In this document: piece after piece, positions 46,677 through 54,824 of the stretch
Layout of the letters: every line of letters starts with the position of its first letter
How positions within the stretch are numbered: the stretch's first letter is position 1
Source of the DNA: Acaryochloris sp. CCMEE 5410
Lineage (GTDB): Bacteria; Cyanobacteriota; Cyanobacteriia; Thermosynechococcales; Thermosynechococcaceae
Direction of reading: 5' to 3'
DNA: 64,000 nucleotides
Assembly (NCBI RefSeq): GCF_000238775.2
Contig: NZ_AFEJ02000001.1
Span: 3,348,001 to 3,412,000, forward strand
Program-made: the position numbers and the translations under genes
Notes under the pieces: model-generated
Database searches by the model: none
Told to the model about the DNA's origin: nothing
What the model saw: only the letters and a program-made list of their open reading frames with translations

Positions 46677-47688
46677 GATCTAGCGTTTCAATATTGTAAT
46701 CATCTCGGATGGTCAGGATCGGTTGTTCAAGGAGTTCCGAGAAAGACCAATCGGGACTGAATAAGTCCTGACGAACAGCCGTTCCTTGTACAAATGCTTG
46801 GATGACTAAGCTAGGGATGAAATTGTTTTGGCTCGGGTCTAAAATGCCAAGGGTTGTGAATTCTAAACCCAGGTGGAAATCCAACACGACTTCTAGCAAC
46901 AGCTCAAACCCAAATTGACTACCACTCATACCCGCCTCAAAACCGGCCACCACAATTTCACCCACGGGGCTAGTATCAATACCGGATAACACATGAATCA
47001 GATCATGAGGCACCAAGATATCGCTAAAGCTTTTCTTTTCGCCAGGTAAGGGAAAGTTGAGATCGCGATAGTACTGATACAGAGCTTTTCCCAACGTGCC
47101 TGCGGGTAACTCCCCTAAAGCTTGATACTGCTGGGCCGTCTTCGGATCACCGATGTATTGATGCATGGCACTAACAATACATCCCAGTTTTTGCCACCAC
47201 CTGCCGGGTAAAAGTTTGACAAGCGATCGCACAGAGTAATCCCACAGCAACCCTCGCAACTGTCCTTTATGCACCTGTTTTAGACTTTTCAATGTGTGGG
47301 GCTGATGTGAACAAGCCTGGGCAAACTGCTGCACTAACTCCACTTCAGCCGTTTCCACCTGCATCGATAGGTAGGGCATCAGAATTAGAAATTGCAGAGC
47401 CAGTTCTTGATGTCTACCTATTAATTCACGGCCCATTACCTCTGGACTAATAATAGGTAGGTTCTCAATCGACCCTTGCCATTGGAGCAGATGATCTTGA
47501 ATTGCCTGCATCATGTCTTTAGCTAAAGGATGCATTGGCCGTTGACCCTGAAGCGTGGCAACGGTTTTTAGACTGGATAGCAGTGTGACGGACTGGTGCT
47601 CATTCCAAGCCATTCCCTGAAAGTAAGGTTGACTGGGCACTGGAGTAGTCTCAGTAATAGGGCTGACGGGCGTAGCGATGGTCGACAT
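46615..47688 (-). CDS. Coq4-like protein
   Basis: 357 residues from the ATG at 47688; the longer frame begins inside the divergent tetR gene. The region LGKALYQYYRDLNFPLPGEK then ILVPHDLIHVLSGIDTSPVG carries the HD-x2-H-(x)11-E zinc-binding pattern of Coq4, which in eukaryotes and proteobacteria handles ubiquinone precursors. Cyanobacteria make plastoquinone, so the substrate here must differ. A conserved N-terminal helical part (about 30-180) is present. It is divergent from, and probably repressed by, the TetR regulator. Confidence 0.75.
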   Translation of the reverse strand: MSTIATPVSPITETTPVPSQPYFQGMAWNEHQSVTLLSSLKTVATLQGQRPMHPLAKDMMQAIQDHLLQWQGSIENLPIISPEVMGRELIGRHQELALQFLILMPYLSMQVETAEVELVQQFAQACSHQPHTLKSLKQVHKGQLRGLLWDYSVRSLVKLLPGRWWQKLGCIVSAMHQYIGDPKTAQQYQALGELPAGTLGKALYQYYRDLNFPLPGEKKSFSDILVPHDLIHVLSGIDTSPVGEIVVAGFEAGMSGSQFGFELLLEVVLDFHLGLEFTTLGILDPSQNNFIPSLVIQAFVQGTAVRQDLFSPDWSFSELLEQPILTIRDDYNIETLDLNRTVGLQVLPLPQTVLASS

Positions 47689-47718
47689 AGTTGAAACCCT
47701 AGTGACGATATATTTATA

Positions 47719-47738
47719 TTGACCGACTGGTCGGTCAA
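47719..47738. promoter_or_regulatory. TetR operator palindrome
   Basis: ttgaccgactggtcggtcaa is a palindrome with 9-bp arms about the centre tg, between the divergent Coq4-like and tetR starts (31 bp and 62 bp away). Its position and GACCGAC..GTCGGTC shape are typical TetR-family operators. It likely lets the regulator control both directions. Confidence 0.8.
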
Positions 47739-47799
47739 ATGTCAAGTAGAAAGATGAAAGCCCTACAGTAAACGACGCAGGAACCGCTATGATGACGCC

Positions 47800-48441
47800 A
47801 TGAGCCCTAAAATTGTTGACCGAGAAGCTAAACGCCAAGCGATTCTGGCCGCTGCGATCGCAGTCTTCGCCGAGAAAGGGTATCACGCTACCAAAATGGC
47901 CGACATTGCCCACAAAGCTGAGATGGGCAAAGGCACCCTTTATGAGTATTTCCGCACCAAGGAAGAACTTCCCAAAAGCATTTTTGGCCTGATGCTCGAA
48001 GCATTCGATCAGGAAATTGCGCAACTAGAGCAAGCTCATACTGATCCTGTGGAAGCAATCATGGCCGGAATTCAACTCTGTTTTCAGGATCTAGATGAAT
48101 TTGCTTATGTCACTCCCTTAGTCTTCGAAATTCTAGGCAATAAAGATCTGGATCGGTCGATTGGGTTAAGTGAGGACTTTAAACAATGGCTGGAGAGCAT
48201 CAATCAGTTCTTTATTGCTCAGATTCAAGCCGGTCAAGCCCAAGGGCAAATCTCGTCAAAGCTCTCTGCCCCCATTTTTGCCCGCATGCTGGTCAGCATC
48301 TTAGATGGGATGGCAACCCATTATTGTATGTTTCACTTTCAACCCGACTTTTTTTCCGCTCAAGTCAACGTCCTAGAGGATATGGTTCGTTCTTACATTA
48401 AAAACTTGAGAACTGACACCAGCACAAAGGTGTCTACCTAG
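47800..48441 (+). CDS. TetR/AcrR-family transcriptional regulator
   Basis: A 213-residue regulator. The helix-turn-helix is AIAVFAEKGYHATKMADIAH then GKGTLYEYFRTKEEL, standard for TetR. The C-terminal ligand domain is hydrophobic and specific to no known inducer. It likely represses the divergent Coq4-like gene and itself through the operator at 47719-47738. Confidence 0.9.
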   Translation: MSPKIVDREAKRQAILAAAIAVFAEKGYHATKMADIAHKAEMGKGTLYEYFRTKEELPKSIFGLMLEAFDQEIAQLEQAHTDPVEAIMAGIQLCFQDLDEFAYVTPLVFEILGNKDLDRSIGLSEDFKQWLESINQFFIAQIQAGQAQGQISSKLSAPIFARMLVSILDGMATHYCMFHFQPDFFSAQVNVLEDMVRSYIKNLRTDTSTKVST

Positions 48442-48717
48442 CGTTTGTCCAAGCCCCAACTGAATACCTCTGTTCCGTTGACGCTATGGTCCCAATTCAA
48501 GTCTTCACACCGAGCTTATTCCCAATTGCAGCTAGAAGACTGGCTGAGAGAACCTTCTGTTGATTAGTACCTGGCTAGGCTATCGATTTGTTTACACGCC
48601 TAATTTTTATTGTGTCAGAGTCAAACCCCAGTCAACTTATCAATATGATAAGATAGTCTGTGACTGACCACAAAAAATAAATAGCCACCATGCACAACTA
48701 CAATCCCATCAACATTG
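48442..48717. promoter_or_regulatory. Upstream region of HigBA with palindrome
   Basis: A 276-bp gap with palindrome cttatcaatatgataag at 48636-48652, about 65 bp upstream of higB, which is a candidate HigA operator or -10-proximal site. Confidence 0.4.
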
Positions 48718-49020
48718 ATGCGTATAATTTCCGACTCTCGCCTCCGAGCAGCCTCTGCAAAATACCCTAATGCCCAGCCCAGTGTCAGAGCATGGATCAA
48801 GATTACAAAATTTGCTAATTGGCACAGCCTTGACGATACTCGTCAGACTTTTCCGAGTGCGGATCTAGTCGGTAACTTGACCGTCTTTAACATCGCCGGG
48901 AATAACTATCGACTCATCACTCTCATTGACTATCGACAACGCAAAGTATTTATCCGTCACTTTTTAACTCATGCCGAATACGACAAAGGCAGATGGCAAG
49001 ATGATTCTTGGAACCAATAA
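48718..49020 (+). CDS. higB: HigB-family toxin
   Basis: A 100-residue RelE-fold mRNA interferase with the HigB features SVRAWIKITKFANWHSLDDT, NIAGNNYRLITLIDY and VFIRHFLTHAEYDKGRW. It cuts mRNA at the ribosome. The start ATG (48718) is preceded by a TTG that would add one residue. The toxin precedes its antitoxin, as in hig operons; the two genes overlap by 20 nt if the second ATG of the antitoxin is used. Confidence 0.85.
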   Translation: MRIISDSRLRAASAKYPNAQPSVRAWIKITKFANWHSLDDTRQTFPSADLVGNLTVFNIAGNNYRLITLIDYRQRKVFIRHFLTHAEYDKGRWQDDSWNQ

Positions 49021-49417
49021 TGCCGCTACCTACGAAAGCTTGATACAAGAATTTATACCCCGACCTATTCACAACGACCAACAGCTTGAAGCTGTTCAAA
49101 TGAGAATTGACGCCCTAATAGATTTAGAACGTGAACTCACCCCCGATGAAACGGACTATCTAGATCTTTTAGGCACCCTCGTCTGGGAATATGAGCAATC
49201 TTTAGAAGCGCTTCCCGATATCTACGGGGTGGAGTTACTGAAAGTTCTAGTTGAGGACAGAGGACTCAGACAAAAAGATCTAGTGCCTATCTTTAAAGCT
49301 GAATCGATCATCTCAGATATTTTTAAGGGACGTAGACAGCTAACAACAAGACATATACAAGAATTAGCAGCCTATTTTTCCGTGTCTCCCGCAGTATTTT
49401 TCCCTCTAACTCCTTAA
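49001..49417 (+). CDS. higA: HigA-family antitoxin
   Basis: The ATG at 49001 is preferred (138 residues, MILGTNNAATYESLIQEFIP); the ATG at 48971 would add ten. It has the antitoxin N-terminus EFIPRPIHNDQQLEAVQMRI and a C-terminal HTH with GLRQKDLVPIFKAESIISDI then FKGRRQLTTRHIQELAAYFS. It neutralises HigB and represses the operon. The pattern is intact. Confidence 0.85.
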   Translation: MILGTNNAATYESLIQEFIPRPIHNDQQLEAVQMRIDALIDLERELTPDETDYLDLLGTLVWEYEQSLEALPDIYGVELLKVLVEDRGLRQKDLVPIFKAESIISDIFKGRRQLTTRHIQELAAYFSVSPAVFFPLTP

Positions 49418-49556
49418 AGCAAATGCTATGGCAGCTAGGGATGATCTGGAAAAAACGAAACCTTGAGTGGATGAATTCTATAAAACAAGAACACCACTGA
49501 CCAAAGAACAGCTTATTATGAAGGAACATTAAGACAACCGTTTTCATTAGTTTGCC

Positions 49557-50459
49557 ATGACCACTCAGGTACCCATCAGTCCACCCCTTGACATCAAAAC
49601 TTGGATTTGGCAAGGTCATCAGATCAAATACACCGTCAAAGGCACCGGACAGCCGATGGTTTTGATTCATGGCTTTGGTGCTTGTATTGGTCACTGGCGC
49701 AAAAATATTCCGGAGCTCGCCGAAGCCGGATATCAGGTCTGGAGCTTAGATCTACTGGGGTTTGGCGACTCTGATATGCCCGCCATCGATTACTCCCTAG
49801 AAGTCTGGCAAGACCTATTCAAAGACTTTTGGGAAGAATTTATCCAACAGCCCGCCGTTTGGGTGGGAAACTCCATTGGCGGGTTGTTGGTATTGATGAT
49901 GTTGGCCGACCATCCCCAAATGTGCACCAGTGGTGTATTGCTCAACTCCGCTGGCAGTATGAATATTCGGCGAGAAGAGGCGATTCTGCCCCTACGAGTT
50001 GTAATGGGGCCGATGCGGATGATGATGCGCTCCAAACTGTTCGGGCCATTCTTCTTCAATCAAGTCCGAGGTAAGCGAGCGATTCGCAACTCCCTGTCCC
50101 AGATCTATGGCAACAAAGAAGCCATTACGGATGAATTGGTAGAGATGCTGCATAATCCATCCTGTCGAGAAGAAGCCTGCCATGTCTTTCTGTCTGTTTT
50201 AACTGGGCCTCCCGGACCTCGTCCAACTGAGTTACTGCCTCGAATTAAGCAACCTCTCCTCTTGCTGTGGGGTGAAGATGATCCTTGGGCTGCCCTGCGC
50301 ACAGCGAAGGTCTATCGGGATTTGAGTGCCGATCCCAATGCCGAGCCTAAAGTCACCTTTGAAATTATTGCCAAAACTGGCCATTGCCCCCATGACGAGC
50401 GTCCAGAAATCATCAATCCGATGATTATTAAGTGGCTAAAGAATCTGCAGGCAACTTAG
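49557..50459 (+). CDS. Alpha/beta-fold hydrolase
   Basis: A 300-residue protein with the oxyanion strand PMVLIHGFGACIGHWRKNIP, the DLLGFGDSDMP loop, the nucleophile elbow VGNSIGG (Ser), and LLLWGEDDPWAA and KTGHCPHDERP supplying the Asp and His. It belongs to a cyanobacterial and plastid group that includes the chlorophyll-breakdown hydrolase PPH, but the substrate is not shown. The gene stands alone. Confidence 0.82.
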   Translation: MTTQVPISPPLDIKTWIWQGHQIKYTVKGTGQPMVLIHGFGACIGHWRKNIPELAEAGYQVWSLDLLGFGDSDMPAIDYSLEVWQDLFKDFWEEFIQQPAVWVGNSIGGLLVLMMLADHPQMCTSGVLLNSAGSMNIRREEAILPLRVVMGPMRMMMRSKLFGPFFFNQVRGKRAIRNSLSQIYGNKEAITDELVEMLHNPSCREEACHVFLSVLTGPPGPRPTELLPRIKQPLLLLWGEDDPWAALRTAKVYRDLSADPNAEPKVTFEIIAKTGHCPHDERPEIINPMIIKWLKNLQAT

Positions 50460-50521
50460 GACTGAAAAGTAATTAATACCGAGATTTCCGCCGTCTCTTT
50501 CAGCGATCTGCGTTTGCATCC

Positions 50522-50672
50522 GCCCCCTAAATCCCCCATTCTGGGGGACTTTGAGGCCATATCTAGGCTGAATATAGAAATTGGAATCTCTGGGGTTGTT
50601 GAGGTTCAACTCTGTTGCAGAACTTGTGGGGGATAATCAGGCAAGTCCCCCACTGGTGGGGGATTTAGGGGG
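50522..50672. repeat. GC-rich inverted repeat between convergent genes
   Basis: gccccctaaatccccca at 50522-50538 and its near-complement tgggggatttagggggc about 50656-50672 enclose about 115 bp, and each arm also carries a local tgggggact/agtccccca hairpin. Such ccccctaaatccccc blocks occur as dispersed repeats in cyanobacterial intergenic DNA. It sits between the hydrolase and GH1 stops and may act as a bidirectional terminator. Confidence 0.55.
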
Positions 50673-50755
50673 CCATCAGTGGCTTTAAGGCTATGGAAGA
50701 TAGGGGATGGAGCTGCATTCAGCAATAATTTCCGGTGTTCTTTAGTTCGTTACCC

Positions 50756-52108
50756 TTAGAGCATCTGGCCATTACTGGCAATCACATCTTTGTACCAATA
50801 CGCAGAGTCTTTGAGCGTTCGTTGTTGAGTCTCATAGTCCACGTAAATCAGGCCAAATCGCTTGTCATAGCCAAAGGCCCACTCGAAGTTATCCATAATC
50901 GACCAGAGGAAATAGCCTCGGGCTTCAATACCATCTTTGATGGCTCGACTATAGGCTTGCAGGTATCGAGCCAGGAAATCGATGCGTTGGGGATCATGGA
51001 CTTGGCCATCTTGATGAACCCAGTCGCAGTTCGCCATGCCATTTTCTGTAATCACAATAGGCAGTTGATACCGCTCATAGATAAACCGAGGTCCCCAATA
51101 GAGAGCCTCTGGAGTGACTGGCCAATCCATGGTGGTTCGGGGTCCGCCGGGTGGATGAGCGATAGTGGTTACACGGCCATCTGACTCCGCTCGAACCGTC
51201 TGACCTTGGTAAATATTCAGGCCATAGAAATCTAGAGGTTGGCAAATCGTCTCCAGATCACCGGGTTGAATGTTGGGCATAATCTGATGAAACCGAGCCA
51301 TGCCATCTTCGGGATAATGCCCCAGGATCAACGGATCGGCAAACCAAGTATTGTTCCAGCAGTGCTTACCGCTGACGGCCAAGGTGCTGGCTCGGGCCGC
51401 AGCAATATCGTCTGGATGGTCGGTGGCGGGTATGGAGACAATCCCTACTAACGCCGTGCCAATTTGGGGCGGACGTTTGGCCTGGGTTCGAATCACCTGA
51501 ACGGCTTTCCCATGGGCCAGCAAGGAATGATGAATGGCCGTCAAAACTTCCCTAAAACTGAGTTTGAGCCCAGGGGCATGCTCTCCCGTTTGATGCCCCA
51601 AGCCAATAAAACATTGGGGTTCATTGTGGGGCATCCAGTGAGTGACGCGGTCCGACAGCCGATCCACCACCACTTGGGTATATTCTGCAAACCAATCCGC
51701 ACTGTCCCGATTCAGCCAACCGCCCTGCTCGAACAAGGCTTGAGGATAGTCCCAGTGAAAGAGGGTCACCCAGGGTTCGATCTGGTGTTCGAGTAGGGTA
51801 TCAATGATGCGATCGCAATACTCCAATCCCTTCTCATTCACCTGCCCAATCCCATCAGGCAAAATGCGTGGCCATGGCAAAGACAGCCGATAAGCCTGCA
51901 GACCGATATCCGCCATCAACTGAATATCTTCTGCATAGCGATGGTAATGATCACAAGCAACCTCTCCCGTATGCCCCCCAGCCACTTTATGGGGTTGGCG
52001 ACACATCACATCCCAAACTGAAAGGCCCTTGCCATCGGCCTCAGCGCCTCCCTCAATTTGATAACTTGCAGCCGCAGCCCCCCAGACAAACCGATCAGGA
52101 AATGGCAT
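50756..52108 (-). CDS. GH1 beta-glucosidase
   Basis: A 450-residue glycoside hydrolase family 1 enzyme. It begins FPDRFVWGAAAASYQIEGGA. The acid/base catalyst is E163 in MPHNEPQCF, and the nucleophile is E355 in VITENGMAN; the late WSIMDNFEWAFGYDKRFGL is diagnostic. It hydrolyses beta-glucosides or cellobiose in the cytosol (no signal peptide). Length is normal. Confidence 0.92.
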   Translation of the reverse strand: MPFPDRFVWGAAAASYQIEGGAEADGKGLSVWDVMCRQPHKVAGGHTGEVACDHYHRYAEDIQLMADIGLQAYRLSLPWPRILPDGIGQVNEKGLEYCDRIIDTLLEHQIEPWVTLFHWDYPQALFEQGGWLNRDSADWFAEYTQVVVDRLSDRVTHWMPHNEPQCFIGLGHQTGEHAPGLKLSFREVLTAIHHSLLAHGKAVQVIRTQAKRPPQIGTALVGIVSIPATDHPDDIAAARASTLAVSGKHCWNNTWFADPLILGHYPEDGMARFHQIMPNIQPGDLETICQPLDFYGLNIYQGQTVRAESDGRVTTIAHPPGGPRTTMDWPVTPEALYWGPRFIYERYQLPIVITENGMANCDWVHQDGQVHDPQRIDFLARYLQAYSRAIKDGIEARGYFLWSIMDNFEWAFGYDKRFGLIYVDYETQQRTLKDSAYWYKDVIASNGQML

Positions 52109-52330
52109 CTTTATCGCTTCCTATTGCAACGGACCAGATTCAGCATAGACCACTCTTGTTTGCGGTATGTTGCAGCCCCACGGCCAGAGCGATCCCGTGA
52201 AACTCTTTATCCTGAAAGCATTAGAGGCATCTTTGTGATTAGATTCAGGTGATTTCTGTGAGATGTGTCACTGAGTAACCCCAATGGAACTGGCATTGTC
52301 TAGTCATAGATGTTCTGGGGAATACCCAAG

Positions 52331-53296
52331 ATGGTTAGCACTTGTATCGCACCAACACCAACTTTACTCAATAATCGCTACCAGATTGTTCGCATCCTTG
52401 AGGACGGGCCCTGGAGTATTGCCTGGTTGGCTGAGGATACACAGCTTCCTTCTCGTCGGCAATGCGTTATCCGCCAGGTCAAGCCCCTGACCGCAGATGC
52501 AGACATTCAAAAACAGCTTTGCGATCGCATTCAAGCAGAAATCGAAACCTGGCAAAAGCTAGGCGGCATCCATGACCAAATTCCTTGGTTATCCAGTTTT
52601 GCCGATAGCACTGGCCAAGTCTATCTCATGGAAGAATGGGTACCAGGCCTCACCCTCACCCAAACCGTGCAAGCACAAGGCGCATTAGACGAAGCGACTG
52701 TTCAACAGATCATGACCAAGCTTCTGTCTTTGGTCGATTATCTACACCAAAATCAAATCGTCCACTGTACCTTGGAACCCAACAATATTGTGTTGCGACA
52801 AGACGACAACAAGCCTGTCCTGCAGTATGGCGGCATGTTAAATCAGGTCATTGCCAACACATTTCTGGACAATAACATTCGGCCCACCCCTTGGATAGCC
52901 ACGTCTGGCTTCTTACCCCATGAGCAGGTCATCCTCGACCAGCACTACTACTCCAGCAACCTTTACAGTTTGGGTCTGATTGGCATTTATTTGTTGACCG
53001 GGCAAGATCCCTACGATCTGTTTAACCTCAACACCGGGTCCTGTGATTGGAATACCCAAACCTTAGACCCAGATTCAGCCTTTGCCGCCATTTTGAACAA
53101 GGCCATTGCTCGATTCCCAGGAGAGCGCTTCCTCACCGCTCGACAAATGATGCAGGCTTTGGCAGCACCCGGGCAATTCGTCCAACAATCTCTCTCGGTT
53201 CACTCCACGCTAGTGGAGCAAATGGGAGCCTATTTAGATTCATGCCTCCTGAGTCTAAATCCCTCTGAGCCACCCCTTAATTCCTATTCGGGATAG
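52331..53296 (+). CDS. Serine/threonine kinase-like protein, predicted pseudokinase
   Basis: 321 residues from the ATG at 52331 (an in-frame ATG at 52310 adds seven; residue numbers here use the longer form). The fold is cyanobacterial Ser/Thr kinase: RYQIVRILEDGPWSIAWLAE, LSLVDYLHQNQIVHCTLEPN-N, then NLYSLGLIGIYLLTGQDPYD. Key residues are missing: the ATP-anchoring Lys is R55 (VIRQV), the catalytic Asp of HRD is T154 (HCTLEPN), and the DFG Asp is Q172 (QYGG). The glycine loop is degenerate too. It therefore probably lacks phosphotransfer and acts by binding. No transmembrane segment is evident. Confidence 0.8.
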   Translation: MVSTCIAPTPTLLNNRYQIVRILEDGPWSIAWLAEDTQLPSRRQCVIRQVKPLTADADIQKQLCDRIQAEIETWQKLGGIHDQIPWLSSFADSTGQVYLMEEWVPGLTLTQTVQAQGALDEATVQQIMTKLLSLVDYLHQNQIVHCTLEPNNIVLRQDDNKPVLQYGGMLNQVIANTFLDNNIRPTPWIATSGFLPHEQVILDQHYYSSNLYSLGLIGIYLLTGQDPYDLFNLNTGSCDWNTQTLDPDSAFAAILNKAIARFPGERFLTARQMMQALAAPGQFVQQSLSVHSTLVEQMGAYLDSCLLSLNPSEPPLNSYSG

Positions 53297-53374
53297 TCAA
53301 GTCTCTCCTCCGAACATCTTAAGTTTGCTTTGGGTGATACCCATCACGTTAACAGCGTGATAGCTCTCAGTCGT

Positions 53375-53405
53375 GGTCAGTGATGATTCTCATCGCTGAC
53401 CTTTT
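53375..53405 (+). terminator. Rho-independent terminator after pseudokinase gene
   Basis: ggtcag-t-gatga and tcatc-g-ctgacc form a stem with one opposed t/g pair and a short loop, followed by tttt at 53402-53405. This is a good intrinsic terminator, about 80 bp past the stop. Confidence 0.75.
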
Positions 53406-53508
53406 GTATATCTGGGATTCTAAACATATCCCCCAAGAGGAAGAGCCAAGGGTTTGCGACTAGGGTTCACTTCCCAAATGAGGGTATTGATGACTGAGAG
53501 AAAATGAA

Positions 53509-54042
53509 ATGGTTAGCAATTTCCTAAACAAAAACACTCCCGCCGCTAAAATCGCTTGGCAACTCCAACAAAGCGGCGAAGCCCTGAGATCAACATGGGT
53601 AAACTCAACCCAAACAGTGCCAGCAGCCTCCCCCAATCGCAATCAGGCCAAAGTTGCACCAGATGTTCGTTCTTCACTCTTCCAAACCTTAAGCACCCCT
53701 GCCGATACGCCTTCTTTAGGAGAGCTGATCGCCCTTTCTTGCCACCGTCTAGTCTCCTATATTCAGCTGTCTCGCTTTCTGCCCATCTATGTTAAGCAAG
53801 CTTGGATTCGGCAAATTAGAGTGATTGATTTACACCGCTGGCAAGCCGGATTAGCCATTGTCGAAGAACTGTATTTCGATCACCGCTGTGCCCAGACCGA
53901 CTACCGTCCTGGCCATGACATCTTTGGTGACAACCTCAACCAAGACCAGGATTTCAATGCCGAGATGACTTGCATTGAGCACGAACTCAACACGATTGAA
54001 ATGATCCTTAAATATGCTGAAGCCTCGGCGGAGGATCTCTAA
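53509..54042 (+). CDS. Hypothetical protein
   Basis: A 177-residue soluble protein following a purine-rich ribosome-binding site (GAGAGAAAATGAA). The second half is helical and well ordered: LGELIALSCHRLVSYIQLSR, then WIRQIRVIDLHRWQAGLAIV and FNAEMTCIEHELNTIEMILK. No known domain. Directly after its stop, in the same frame, the coding-like remnant described next begins, so this may be the intact first part of a longer ancestral protein. Confidence 0.6.
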   Translation: MVSNFLNKNTPAAKIAWQLQQSGEALRSTWVNSTQTVPAASPNRNQAKVAPDVRSSLFQTLSTPADTPSLGELIALSCHRLVSYIQLSRFLPIYVKQAWIRQIRVIDLHRWQAGLAIVEELYFDHRCAQTDYRPGHDIFGDNLNQDQDFNAEMTCIEHELNTIEMILKYAEASAEDL

Positions 54043-54363
54043 TACTTCAATGACTACAAACGGAATCTACCACTCAAGATTGCTGTGAAAGAAAAGCCCA
54101 CAGATCGGTATGAATTCCTCTTTTTATTCAGTCTAGCGATCTTGTTCGGAGCGGTTGCCTTGCCGACCATGGGTGGGATCTGGACCTTGCCTGAGTGACT
54201 AACCCTGGCACTGGCTCCAGTGGGTTGAGTCCTCTACATTGCCATAGACGCAACATTGACCACCCTCTACCAAAAGAAAGGGACCGTCCTCCCTTTCCCC
54301 AGATTTGTTTTGGGTAGCATCGATGCTGAGATGGCTCCAGTTGCTATTGAGCTAGAAGATTGA
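54043..54363 (+). pseudogene. Coding remnant with two in-frame TGA codons
   Basis: In the frame immediately downstream of the 54042 stop the sequence reads like a real membrane protein: LPLKIAVKEKPTDRYEFLFL, LAILFGAVALPTMGGIWTLPE, then a TGA (54196-54198), LTLALAPVG, a second TGA (54226-54228), and VLYIAIDATLTTLYQKKGTV through APVAIELED to a stop at 54361-54363. Both TGAs fall at positions flanked by hydrophobic residues where Trp would fit. Other genes in this window use TGG and stop at TGA normally, so decay by TGG to TGA changes is more likely than recoding. Confidence 0.55.
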
Positions 54364-54824
54364 TTGGGTTGAAATTCTTGCTCAACAGTCGTCTCTGTCT
54401 TGTATGCACCACCATAACGAAAGAGTACAACCTTAGACTCCAACCATCTCCATAAACTGCACTAGCCCCCAGCCATCAACCACTTGCTGCAAGTTTGATC
54501 AGTTAATTATGCATCCAAGGTTCACACAACACCCAAATCACCCTTCTTCCTAGTCAAGAAACACTCCCATTAACAGCTCACAGCTCTACTGATATGGACT
54601 ATATATTAGCTTTAGATTTTACAGGAAAAAATATAAGCAAGATATAAGACACTAAGTTGTCTATTTTGATTATTCTTGGGGAATTATAGTCAAACATCCG
54701 AATTATTGTCTAAAATTGCGATTATTTTCTACACTAACGCCGACAATGATTCATTAACAACACCCGGCAATTATGGCTGTACCCCATGCAATATCCCTCT
54801 ATTAAAGGACTAGGGAGCTAGTGA
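54364..54824. promoter_or_regulatory. Upstream region of cellulose synthase-like gene
   Basis: 461 bp with no gene called, becoming strongly AT-rich after 54590. It holds the promoter for the 54825 gene. A ribosome-binding site GGGAG lies just before its ATG. Confidence 0.35.

Noticed and set aside
54043-54363. TGA read as Trp or selenocysteine
   Set aside because: Other genes in the window use TGG for Trp and TGA as a normal stop, and no recoding structure was seen. Pseudogene decay is simpler.
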